From Candidatus Woesearchaeota archaeon (GTDB taxonomy: Archaea > Nanobdellota > Nanobdellia > Woesearchaeales > JAGVYF01), in assembly GCA_016211195.1 (NCBI GenBank), contig JACQSS010000071.1, positions 1 to 42,597 of the forward strand: a stretch of 42,597 nucleotides of DNA, given 5' to 3'. The position numbers and the translations under genes are program-made. The notes below the pieces were generated by a model that saw nothing but the letters and a program-made list of their open reading frames with translations, was not told the origin of the DNA and did not search any database. How positions within the stretch are numbered: the first letter of the stretch is position 1; each line of letters starts with the position of its first letter. Below, piece by piece: positions 1 to 8,672 of this stretch.

Positions 1-2
1 CG

Positions 3-863
3 TATTGCCAAAGCCTTGCACAGAAGCCGCATGAGCAAAAAAAAATCGAGCTCGTCAAACGCCTGTTAAAGAGGGATGGCAGTTGCATCATCGGTGACTA
101 CCTGACTGCACTTTCTAAAACGACGCGCCAGCAACTGGAGCAGTGGAGTCTAGGCCGCAAATCATCTACGGGCAAGGATATGTTCACTGCCCCCATAGGT
201 GAGTGGGTGGAAGGATACAGAGATTTCCTCATAATGCTTGCTAAACAAGAACTGAATATTTTCCTTCAGATGAAGCCCCGTACAGAAAAGGTAGATACAC
301 TGGAGACTGTCTTCAGAAAATATCACCCGGAAAACTATGACAAGGTCTTTAGCGGAGGCCCCTACACAATAGAGGCCACGCGCAATGGCCACCTCATCAA
401 GCAAGCTGCATTGGCCACACAGCAATCCTGCATCCGGCAGGAAGCATTGGAATTTTTTGAAGAGGATGCAGCCGATCCCGGAACACGATACCATATCGCC
501 AAAAGAAAGGGCAAATTGATGGGCTATGTGCGCACGTTTTTTATGCGGAACAATAAAGGGCAGCTGGTCACTGCCATCGACACAATGGAAGTGCCTCATA
601 AGGATTTTGAGAAGCACACAACATTGTTGTCAGCAATGGCATTGGGGACAATCCTCTTCAGTTTTGACAGCGGGGCAAGCTCCGTCATTGGCAAGGAGGG
701 CAGAATCAAATACGTGCGGGAAAGCTTCAGCAATGCCAGCAAGCATGTGTCCTTGACAAAGACAGGACGACTTGATGAGGTTTGGCATTATGAGTTCCAA
801 TGGTCCAGAGATGGCAATGTCTCGGCAGATGCGTATCTGCTTATGACAAACTGGAAAGTATGA
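3..863 (+). CDS. Hypothetical protein, 5'-truncated by window edge
   Basis: The frame of the listed ORF 180..863 stays open upstream to nt 3 (YCQSLAQKPHEQKKIELVKRLLKRDGSCIIGDYLTALSKTTRQQLEQWSLGRKSSTGKDMFTAPIGEWV...), so the ATG at 180 is probably internal. No family recognised. Confidence 0.6.
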   Translation, partial: YCQSLAQKPHEQKKIELVKRLLKRDGSCIIGDYLTALSKTTRQQLEQWSLGRKSSTGKDMFTAPIGEWVEGYRDFLIMLAKQELNIFLQMKPRTEKVDTLETVFRKYHPENYDKVFSGGPYTIEATRNGHLIKQAALATQQSCIRQEALEFFEEDAADPGTRYHIAKRKGKLMGYVRTFFMRNNKGQLVTAIDTMEVPHKDFEKHTTLLSAMALGTILFSFDSGASSVIGKEGRIKYVRESFSNASKHVSLTKTGRLDEVWHYEFQWSRDGNVSADAYLLMTNWKV

Positions 864-919
864 GCTGTAGAATCTTCTTCACCAAATAACTATATAGTGG
901 CCGCTGCTCTCCGGAGGCA

Positions 920-1450
920 ATGACCAAGCTGTATGTCCTCACCGGCGGCCCGGGAACAGGCAAGAGCAGCATTATTCTCGCTCTCGAGCAGCTTGGCGAA
1001 TACGTCATGCGCGAAGCTGCAGAGGATTACATCAAACTGCGACAAGCGCACGGTCAGAAAACGCCATGGACAGAGCCGGATTTTCAGGACAGAATCCTTG
1101 ATTTACAACTCCAGCGGGAAGCCCGCATCCCGAAAGATGCAAAGCGCGCGTTTCTTGACCGCGGCATCCACGATGGTCTCGCGTATGCACAGAAAGGAAC
1201 GCAGACATATGACAGGATACTGACCGAAGCGCAAAAAGCCAGGTATGATACGGTCTTTCTCATTGGAATGTTGGACAGCACTGAAACAACAGAAACGCGC
1301 AGGGAATGCCACGAAGAAGCTGCATTGCTTGGTCAGCAGCTTGCACACATCTACCAGGAGCATGGCTACGAGATGATTGCCCTCAAAGCAGGAACCCTGC
1401 AGGAACGGGTTGCGCGAATCCTGAAGCACGCCGCAAGATATAGTTACTAA
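920..1450 (+). CDS. AAA-type ATPase / NTPase (AAA_28-like)
   Basis: N-terminal Walker A LTGGPGTGKSSII; FLDRGIHDG Walker B-like segment; 176 aa. Confidence 0.7.
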   Translation: MTKLYVLTGGPGTGKSSIILALEQLGEYVMREAAEDYIKLRQAHGQKTPWTEPDFQDRILDLQLQREARIPKDAKRAFLDRGIHDGLAYAQKGTQTYDRILTEAQKARYDTVFLIGMLDSTETTETRRECHEEAALLGQQLAHIYQEHGYEMIALKAGTLQERVARILKHAARYSY

Positions 1451-1517
1451 TTGGTAGTTACAAAAAGAAAGATTTAAATAGAGCTTACCCACCCCACCAG
1501 TAAAAAGGGCGACGGCA

Positions 1518-2165
1518 ATGTATCTTGATCTTGGAAAGCTGAAAAAAGAGCAACTCAAGCTCGCAAAGAGTATTGTCACCCGTGACGATTTCGAAAGCTC
1601 GGATCTGCTGGGAGGCTGCGACTTCTCGTACTGGGACAAGACGATTGCATGCACAATCGTGGTTTATGACACAAAAGAGAAAAAAATTGTTGAGAGCCAG
1701 ACAGCATTAGGAGAGATCCCGTTTCCATACATTCCGGATTTGCTTTTCTATCGTGAAGGACCAATTGCCATTGAAACATACCATCAACTTCAGATAAGGC
1801 CATCGATTATGTTTGTTGCGGGGCAAGGCATCCTCCACCCACGGGGCATAGGCATTGCATCGCAATTGGGACTTGTTCTCGATATCCCGACAATAGGCAT
1901 TGCGCACAAGCCATTATTCGGCGAGATACGGGGAAATGACATCTATTGCAAGCAGGAAAAGGCAGGCGCAGCACTGGTCACACGGCAGTTCAGTAAACCC
2001 ATCATCATCTCCCCGGGCTACAAGGTCAGCCTGAAGACAGCCATTCAATTAATGAAAGATAACTGCATCATGCCCCACAAGCTGCCTGAGCCATTGCATC
2101 TCGCACACAAGTATGCAACAAAACGAAAGAAGGACGCGACAGGAAAAGACGACGATGATGCATAA
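1518..2165 (+). CDS. nfi: Endonuclease V
   Basis: GGCDFSYWD...GEIPFPYIPDLLFYREGP...GQGILHPRGIGIASQLGLVLDIPTIGIAHKPLFGE matches endonuclease V motifs; TATA-like tttaaatag upstream at about 1480. Confidence 0.93.
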   Translation: MYLDLGKLKKEQLKLAKSIVTRDDFESSDLLGGCDFSYWDKTIACTIVVYDTKEKKIVESQTALGEIPFPYIPDLLFYREGPIAIETYHQLQIRPSIMFVAGQGILHPRGIGIASQLGLVLDIPTIGIAHKPLFGEIRGNDIYCKQEKAGAALVTRQFSKPIIISPGYKVSLKTAIQLMKDNCIMPHKLPEPLHLAHKYATKRKKDATGKDDDDA

Positions 2166-2218
2166 ATCCCTAAACCTTTATAAACCGCTACCTTTTCCTT
2201 CCCGTCAGGTGGTCATTC

Positions 2219-2479
2219 ATGGAGCTTAAAGTCATTGAACAGACGGATAAAACATTCGTTTTCGAGATTGTTGGCGAGGATCACACGTTCTGCAATGCGC
2301 TCAAGGACGAGCTGGCACAGGACGAGGACGTCAAGTTCACATCGTACAAGATAGAGCACCCCCTCATCGGCATTCCAAAGTTTTTTGTTGAGATGAAGAA
2401 AGGGGATGCCAAAAAGGCGCTTGCAGGCGCAGCCAAACGGCTGAAGAAAAACCTCGAGAAGGTACAGGACCAGTTCTGA
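2219..2479 (+). CDS. rpoL: DNA-directed RNA polymerase subunit L (Rpb11-like)
   Basis: 86 aa with EDHTFCNALKDEL...SYKIEHPLIGIPKFFVEMKKG typical of archaeal RpoL; TATA-like cctttataaacc upstream. Confidence 0.93.
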   Translation: MELKVIEQTDKTFVFEIVGEDHTFCNALKDELAQDEDVKFTSYKIEHPLIGIPKFFVEMKKGDAKKALAGAAKRLKKNLEKVQDQF

Positions 2480-2838
2480 TGCCCTATATCCCACGGGAGG
2501 GCTATTCCCGGCAGATTCTCGAGACAATTGTGCTCGGCTCCAACATATTGGATGTGTGCAAAGAAAGTCTCCTTTTTTCGCTTCGTGGCTATGTAGCCTA
2601 TAAACTGACGCCAGTCAATGGCATCTTCCATATTGAGGATGGAGAAGGCAGACTCTTGTATAAGGGACGCCTGCAGGATTGGCAGGAGAATACGACGCTG
2701 CAAGACGAGCAACTCATTATTTCATATATCCTGCAAAAAGGGGAAGAATATTTCTTTGGCTATGATGCTAATAATGATCCTTCTTTAGCAGTTCAGCAAA
2801 AACGTAGACTGCGAAAGCAAAGAAAATCGCGCCGATGA
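2479..2838 (+). CDS. Conserved hypothetical protein coupled to rpoL
   Basis: The ATG overlaps the rpoL stop (TGATG); 119 aa with a very basic C-terminus; no family recognised. Confidence 0.6.
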   Translation: MPYIPREGYSRQILETIVLGSNILDVCKESLLFSLRGYVAYKLTPVNGIFHIEDGEGRLLYKGRLQDWQENTTLQDEQLIISYILQKGEEYFFGYDANNDPSLAVQQKRRLRKQRKSRR

Positions 2839-5236
2839 GTGCATAGATATGCATTGGTGAGACGGATGAGACAGTCGGTTCACCTTGTATCAGAGGTGCC
2901 ACCTGCATTTTCTTGACAAATGGCTGGTTCACGATGATGTGATCTACCCGCTCAGTATCCATTTCCTGCACATCAAGTCGAGTCTGTTCATCGCACGATG
3001 CAACAGCGAGGGAGACAGTCTGTTCATGCTCAAGTTTGTCTTTCCTGTAGATTCGTGCAGTGACGGGATAATCACCCGGTGCAAGCTCTGCATGGACATC
3101 AATGGAAGTACTGTAGAGGTATTCGCTGTCTTTTGATGCATCATCAGTCAGTTTCAGGTTATCTTCTGCAAAATCAAGCCCAAGCGCGCGGCTTGTCACC
3201 TCAACGCGGACATCTTCTTCATCATTCCTGCCGAGATTTTTGAAATGCACTTCGACAAGCGCATTCCCAGCACATGATTCCTGCCTGCTTATATCGACTT
3301 TGACAATGCGCAGATCATGCAAATCTTTTTCAATACTCAATGATATCGTCGCTTTCACGATATGCTGCTGGTTGAATTCATCCACACCCGTCGCCTCTAT
3401 CTCAAGCAGATAGGTCTTATCTTCGACATCGAGCGGGATGGTGAACAGCAGTGTCTTCCGGGAGGAAGTACCAGCAAGGAGCGACCCGATCTTTGCGCTC
3501 TCATCCACGTCATCACCGTCTGCTTCAAGCCCCTTAATGACTGCATCAAGCGTGATATCACTGATATCAAGATTCTCACTCCGCAGATAATCGTTCGAGA
3601 GCTCAAGCCCCAAAGACAGCATCGAGCCCGGATGTACCTTTGTCAGCACAGAGCCGTCAACAAGATGGCGTCTGCTCTCATCGTCAATCCGCGCAGTTAT
3701 ATCCGTGAAGATAAGCTTTGACTGCAAGGAGACAGTAAGAGGGATTGTCTTGTTTGCTATCTCATTGGCGGATATGTGTAATGTACCGAGCCGTACATTC
3801 CTGACGTCCTGGCCAGATGGCACAAACGTCGACAGAACAATAGTCCTGCTCTCTCCTGCTGCAAGCGTATATGGCCCAAGCTGCTTACCCGTTACGCCGG
3901 CAGATGTTATGTTGACATCATATCCTCCGTCAGGAAGCAATGCAAGACGCACATTGGTCAGCGATTCTGTGCCTGCATTGGCCAAAACAATGCTCTGTGT
4001 TGACTGTTCGCCTTTCCTGGCACTGATCAAAACGCTCGCCGGCGCTGTCAGTGAATAGACGCTTGCATAGTCGACAACCTTATATTGTGAGAAGGATGGA
4101 ACAGTGAATGTCACTGTTGATGCTGAGCGCCCGGTGATAATACAAGTAGTGCACGGGGTGGCTGGCGTGCCGGTGAATGATACACTGGTGACGATAAAGG
4201 GATTGGGAACAAGTGCTGCGAGCGTGATGGTTGCGTTCCGTGTAAGCTGAGGGAACAATGAGCCGTCTAGTGCAACACTATCAGCGGTGATGCGAACTCC
4301 GGCGTCAACATCAACGACATCACTCAAGTCAATTTCCTGTGCACCGAAGTCAATGCGGCTCGTACCACGGGAAAAGACCACGTCCCTCGCCCTATTTATG
4401 CCGTTGGAACTATTGTAGGTCAATGCCAAAGCAGCAGAGACAGGCACAGAACTAACAGTCAGGTTCCATGCTTTAGTGATAGTAAACTCGCTGTCAGACA
4501 CAATGACTGTAACCGTATGATTGCCCAGTGCATGCTGGGCTGCAGTAAAAGTGAAAGAGGATGATGTCCCAGCCAATGACCCGTCAACCTGCCATGCGAT
4601 GGCAGCATTATTCTGTGCATCAGTCACATTGACATTAAATGGTTGCGTTTTATCTTCACCAAGGATAATTATTGTCTTGTCTGGAGACGTGACGAGGCTT
4701 GGTGCTGAATTGAATGCGATGTTAATTGCACCGGGCGTTCCTCCCAATGGGCTTTGCCTGAACAGCGTATTGATCGTATTCGTCCGTTCAATGGTCTTGT
4801 TGTTATTATCTGCAAGTGAGGCAAAAGAAGTATAATCAACGGTGTCGACTACCACACCATTGCCATCGGTGAGCGTGACGGTTTTACCGCCATTAGTGAG
4901 CTCAAACTGCCCATCAACGGCTGCATAGCCGTCACTGCCATTCCACACACCATCGTGATTGCCATACTCTGTAGCGAAGCTCACATTTCCGAGAAGCTTG
5001 CGCGCAACAATGAGGTAGCCTCCAGCGGGAATAACTGCATCCTCAAAGTGATTGCCATCTATTTTGTATGCAGCAACATCAACAGTGGAAGTGCCATCAT
5101 TGACCAACTCCACCCATTCAAGGCTGTCATCATCACCAACAGGGCTATACATTATTTCATTAATGGCGACTTTCGCTTGCACTGCCGGGATGGAAAAGAA
5201 GAGCAGGGCAAAAATGGTCACGAGTGTTCGATTCAT
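2768..5236 (-). CDS. Secreted, C-terminally TM-anchored lamin-tail-domain / Ig-like surface protein
   Basis: Signal peptide MNRTLVTIFALLFFSIPAVQA, then an LTD-like VAINEIMYSPVGDDDSLEWVELVN...; beta-rich repeats; C-terminal TM IYALIGAIFFAFAVYVFAELLKK. Confidence 0.85.
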   Translation of the reverse strand: MNRTLVTIFALLFFSIPAVQAKVAINEIMYSPVGDDDSLEWVELVNDGTSTVDVAAYKIDGNHFEDAVIPAGGYLIVARKLLGNVSFATEYGNHDGVWNGSDGYAAVDGQFELTNGGKTVTLTDGNGVVVDTVDYTSFASLADNNNKTIERTNTINTLFRQSPLGGTPGAINIAFNSAPSLVTSPDKTIIILGEDKTQPFNVNVTDAQNNAAIAWQVDGSLAGTSSSFTFTAAQHALGNHTVTVIVSDSEFTITKAWNLTVSSVPVSAALALTYNSSNGINRARDVVFSRGTSRIDFGAQEIDLSDVVDVDAGVRITADSVALDGSLFPQLTRNATITLAALVPNPFIVTSVSFTGTPATPCTTCIITGRSASTVTFTVPSFSQYKVVDYASVYSLTAPASVLISARKGEQSTQSIVLANAGTESLTNVRLALLPDGGYDVNITSAGVTGKQLGPYTLAAGESRTIVLSTFVPSGQDVRNVRLGTLHISANEIANKTIPLTVSLQSKLIFTDITARIDDESRRHLVDGSVLTKVHPGSMLSLGLELSNDYLRSENLDISDITLDAVIKGLEADGDDVDESAKIGSLLAGTSSRKTLLFTIPLDVEDKTYLLEIEATGVDEFNQQHIVKATISLSIEKDLHDLRIVKVDISRQESCAGNALVEVHFKNLGRNDEEDVRVEVTSRALGLDFAEDNLKLTDDASKDSEYLYSTSIDVHAELAPGDYPVTARIYRKDKLEHEQTVSLAVASCDEQTRLDVQEMDTERVDHIIVNQPFVKKMQVAPLIQGEPTVSSVSPMHIYALIGAIFFAFAVYVFAELLKKDHY

Positions 5237-5278
5237 TTTGTTACTTGCCGGTGATTATGACTCATATATAAATGTTGC

Positions 5279-6904
5279 TCACTCTTTCAGCAAAATCCAG
5301 AACAGCAGGATGACTGTCCCCATTGCTGCAAGCATAGAGAGACCAAGCACAGGATACACCCACAGAGCAGTCTCCTGCTTTACCACCTCAACTGGCGCGA
5401 GCGGCACAAGATCAGACTCACTGGTCTCCACTGCTGGCTCTGTTTTTTCTTCCAGTTCCTGTCTGGTCTGTTCCACAACATCCTTTAGCTTGGCTGCACA
5501 GTCAGGGATATCAAGCACAAGTGCATCAGTTGCACTCACCTTGTCAGTATCATAAAATGCCTCTATCTGGATTGTTGCCTTGCCTGGCTTGAGTTGTAAG
5601 ACAAATTTCTCTTCCTGCGTATCATCGCGCGCAAGACGGAAGGGCATCTTCTTTTCAGCAAAGTCAAGTTCCTTGCTCTGCACATGGACACTGGCCTTTT
5701 CCTCATGGGAGTTACCCGTATTATGGAGCAGAACAGTGAGCGTTGCCTGCTTTGTGGTGCAGGCTGGCTTTTCCGGGCTCAGCGTGACCTTCTGGATACT
5801 GATCTCATTCGGTTTCCTGCTCACTTCAAGGACAAATGACATCTGTTCGCCATGAATGGCACCATTGTCATCCTGCCCAGTGACTTCCAAGGTAATTTTA
5901 TAGGTGCCGCCCTGCGCATCGTCTTCCACATGGAACGTGAGCGAGCCTGTTTCAATAGAATCAGCCCTGACATCGTTGATATCAAGCTTGTTGTCGATGT
6001 CAAATGTCTTCGTGTTGGTGTCTATGTTGACGACGACGTCATTCATGTCAAGGTCTTCATTCTCGCTTGACGAGTACAGGTTCTCAAGATCAACATCCAG
6101 CTGCACAATATCGCGGATCTTCAGATTCTCGACCCGATCACTTTCATCGACACTCTTTGTCCTTCCGCGGACAATGACAGTAACATCGCGTATGACTAAC
6201 ATATTGGCAGCCTGCATCTCAAGCGGCTGCTTTGTAGTAAGCGAGACATTATTGCTTCGTGCTGTCCCCGTCAATTCGCCCAAGAGGAGTCGCGGACTTG
6301 TTTTGTCTGGGAAAAAGGCATCGAGGTCTTCAGGGACCCGTGCTTTGACGGTAACCGTCGCTTCCACACCCGGATCAAGCGTTGACGGTACACCTGAGAA
6401 GGTAACATTAAACTTGCTTGCAGCGTTCGAGGAAAATGCGATAGTGGTGAGTGGGGTCGTTCCTGTGTTTTTGATGGTCATCTTTTCTTCGACATAAACA
6501 TTCTTGCGGGAATCATCAAAAGCTGCAGGATTGGAGCGGCGCTGCTTTGGCCCGCCAAGCAGAGGTGCTGAAAAGCTGAGTGCAGAGTTTTGCGTACTCT
6601 CAAGCGTGTAAGATTGAGTTACCTGCTGAGTCCCATTGCTGACTGAAATCGTGATATTATTGCTGCCAATCGCTGCAGGCAGGAAAGAGATAAAGCCGGA
6701 TGTTGTATTAATTGTCATTCCACTGGGTGCAGTGGACAAGGAATAGGTTAGATTTGCCACACCATCAAGACTGGTCGTGACCTGATAGGTATACTGAGTC
6801 CCCACAGTCGCCTGTGTCGGGGCTGTACTAGTAATAGTTAAGTTCGCTGCTGAAACCAAGGGCAGTAAGAGCAGGGCCACCAACAAGGACATCACAGATT
6901 TCAT
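5279..6904 (-). CDS. Secreted, C-terminally TM-anchored Ig-like (putative cadherin/Ig) surface protein
   Basis: Signal peptide MKSVMSLLVALLLLPLVSA, then an Ig-like LTITSTAPTQATVGTQYTYQVT...; C-terminal TM WVYPVLGLSMLAAMGTVILLFWILL. Confidence 0.85.
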   Translation of the reverse strand: MKSVMSLLVALLLLPLVSAANLTITSTAPTQATVGTQYTYQVTTSLDGVANLTYSLSTAPSGMTINTTSGFISFLPAAIGSNNITISVSNGTQQVTQSYTLESTQNSALSFSAPLLGGPKQRRSNPAAFDDSRKNVYVEEKMTIKNTGTTPLTTIAFSSNAASKFNVTFSGVPSTLDPGVEATVTVKARVPEDLDAFFPDKTSPRLLLGELTGTARSNNVSLTTKQPLEMQAANMLVIRDVTVIVRGRTKSVDESDRVENLKIRDIVQLDVDLENLYSSSENEDLDMNDVVVNIDTNTKTFDIDNKLDINDVRADSIETGSLTFHVEDDAQGGTYKITLEVTGQDDNGAIHGEQMSFVLEVSRKPNEISIQKVTLSPEKPACTTKQATLTVLLHNTGNSHEEKASVHVQSKELDFAEKKMPFRLARDDTQEEKFVLQLKPGKATIQIEAFYDTDKVSATDALVLDIPDCAAKLKDVVEQTRQELEEKTEPAVETSESDLVPLAPVEVVKQETALWVYPVLGLSMLAAMGTVILLFWILLKE

Positions 6905-6974
6905 CTTCTCTCCTCCAGTAGTTTTTACTGAATAGGGACGCTTTTTTTACAACCTATAAAAAGCTATCTATCGT

Positions 6975-8417
6975 TCAGCGGAGCAGCTGCATGGCAACCT
7001 GTTCAAGGCAATGCAGCAAGGCAATCATTCCCTCAGTATCTTGCTTGCAATACATCAGCAGAGCCTTCCTCAGAGAGGGGTTTTGTTTTCTCTCTTTGTA
7101 CGTCATCTGCAAGAACTCCCGTGCTGCCTGATCGCCTTTGCTGACTTCCAAATGATTATAGCTCTTCCCCGTCAGAGCAGGAAGCACTGCCTTGATAGAG
7201 CAGCTCCCGTGCTGTGCGGGATGGTAATACCAGAAATTCCTGAAAGGGATGAGGAGGTCATCGAGCCGTTCAATAACTGATGCAAGCCATTTTTCCTCAG
7301 GATAGGTGTCAAGCAAGTCACGCAGGATGCCTTGTTCAAACATTTTGTTGTAAGCCAACACTGTGCCCGTGCTTCTGATAGCACGGAGTGTGTCAACCAC
7401 AGCACGTCGGGGGTCTTCGGGACTATCTGCAAGGAATGCAACATGGTCCGGTGTGCTGCCTGGTTGCTGGATGATGTGCAATGAGAGCTGAAACGGAACC
7501 TGTTGGTATGGATGTGTGCCATCAAAGAGCGGCACTGCGGGATTCACTGCTTCAAAGTCAAGCAGATACAGAGGATAGTGCAACCCCGCAAGGAACTCCT
7601 TTATATGGGCGGGTTCTGTGTGCGCCTGGCCAGTTTGGATGCAATCACGCTGGATACGCTGTTTCTGATTTAATAGATGGTCCGGCAAGTCGGTAATGAG
7701 AGTAGTATTCTGGTTAAGAAATGCATACGCCCGTTTGCCGAACTGGTATAATTCAGTAACATTATGGTCCGGCAGGCCTGTCATACACACAGGACAATCT
7801 TTTGGGTCAATGCATTCGGTGCCGAGCTGGGGATGAGGCATGGGACCTTGGATGATGGCCATCAGATCATTGAGATTATTTTCGACAGATGGCAACAAGG
7901 ATGTCACTTGTTCAGTGACATCTTCGCACGAGAATAATTGCTGCGGATCAATATCTCCGTGTCGCACATACTCACTGTTGACATGCATGAGGTGGCATCG
8001 CCTGATGCGGATACCTGCACCCTCAAGGCAGTAACGCTGGAATGCAACATCATGCAGATGTTCTTCTGTGACCTGCGTTGAGCTTTTCACTTCTATCAGA
8101 TCCCAGTCCCCATCCACCGGTACCAGGATATCAACACGACAGTATGCATCTCCATGGATGAAGCTGGCTTCGAAGATAGTCTTGCGCTGTACAACCAATT
8201 CCTTCGTTCTAGTGAGCGTATGATTAAAACCCTTATCCCACTCTACTTCTATGCCAAGAGGATACAGCTTCTTGGCAAATGCACCCACTTCATGTCCCTG
8301 ATCGAACAATGCCTGCGTGGCGTCATCAACTGGTGGAATCATATCTGGCGCATTATACACGCACCAGAGCTGCCGGGGACAGTGCAAACCGATGAGGTAC
8401 TTTGATTTTGAGAGCAT
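6975..8417 (-). CDS. DUF2779-type protein: Cas4-like PD-(D/E)XK nuclease fused to a DEDD/RNase H-like exonuclease domain
   Basis: MLSKSKYLIGLHCPRQLW N-terminus; EASFIHGDAYCRVDILVPVDGDWDLIEVKSST (nuclease core); CIDPKDCPVC; YLLDFEAVNP and YCKQDTEGM. Start placed at 8417 because the longer ORF start (8468) lies inside the mobile element at 8461-8626. Confidence 0.82.
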   Translation of the reverse strand: MLSKSKYLIGLHCPRQLWCVYNAPDMIPPVDDATQALFDQGHEVGAFAKKLYPLGIEVEWDKGFNHTLTRTKELVVQRKTIFEASFIHGDAYCRVDILVPVDGDWDLIEVKSSTQVTEEHLHDVAFQRYCLEGAGIRIRRCHLMHVNSEYVRHGDIDPQQLFSCEDVTEQVTSLLPSVENNLNDLMAIIQGPMPHPQLGTECIDPKDCPVCMTGLPDHNVTELYQFGKRAYAFLNQNTTLITDLPDHLLNQKQRIQRDCIQTGQAHTEPAHIKEFLAGLHYPLYLLDFEAVNPAVPLFDGTHPYQQVPFQLSLHIIQQPGSTPDHVAFLADSPEDPRRAVVDTLRAIRSTGTVLAYNKMFEQGILRDLLDTYPEEKWLASVIERLDDLLIPFRNFWYYHPAQHGSCSIKAVLPALTGKSYNHLEVSKGDQAAREFLQMTYKERKQNPSLRKALLMYCKQDTEGMIALLHCLEQVAMQLLR

Positions 8418-8451
8418 CAGAAAGGGAAAGACGACAACCAATATAAAACAT

Positions 8452-8460
8452 ACGTGAAGC
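8452..8460. repeat. Left 9-bp target-site duplication ACGTGAAGC
   Basis: Identical to 8627-8635; flanks element A exactly. Confidence 0.85.
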
Positions 8461-8626
8461 GGCTTCATCCAAAAAATCCGCTTCGCTCTGGGTTGGCATC
8501 GGTTCGGCTCATCCTATAAACCACACAGAGTGGCACCTTCCCGTATGGAGCGACCCCTTCCGCTTGTCCATGGTACCCATTCTTTGACCTCACAAAAATG
8601 ATGCCAACCTATTTTTGGATGAAGCC
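8461..8626. mobile_element. MITE-like element, family 1 copy A (166 bp)
   Basis: Termini GGCTTCATCC...GGATGAAGCC; inner inverted blocks GGTTGGCATC (8491-8500) and GATGCCAACC (8600-8609); 9-bp TSD; homologous in inverted orientation to 16599-16810. Confidence 0.88.
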
Positions 8627-8635
8627 ACGTGAAGC
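8627..8635. repeat. Right 9-bp target-site duplication ACGTGAAGC
   Basis: Identical to 8452-8460. Confidence 0.85.
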
Positions 8636-8640
8636 ATCAC

Positions 8641-8650
8641 TTTTATAAGG
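8641..8650 (+). promoter_or_regulatory. Archaeal TATA box for manC
   Basis: ttttataagg centred about 28 nt upstream of the ATG at 8673. Confidence 0.6.
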
Positions 8651-8672
8651 AACTACTTTCTTCCGAGCCGTG

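Noticed and set aside
5904-6497. Long antisense ORFs (also 12597..13073 +, 24812..25519 -, 31673..32461 +, 19094..19678 +)
   Set aside because: They are shadows of well-supported genes on the other strand, with low-complexity Ser-rich or compositionally odd translations.
8418-8468. Longer DUF2779 ORF start at 8468 (MKPLHVCFILVVVFPFLM...)
   Set aside because: The start lies inside mobile element A and crosses its TSD and the likely TATA box. The family-like N-terminus begins at 8417.
8495-8516. tRNA B-box-like GGTTCGGCTC inside family 1 arms
   Set aside because: No cloverleaf can be drawn around it; the match is short and explained by the repeat consensus.
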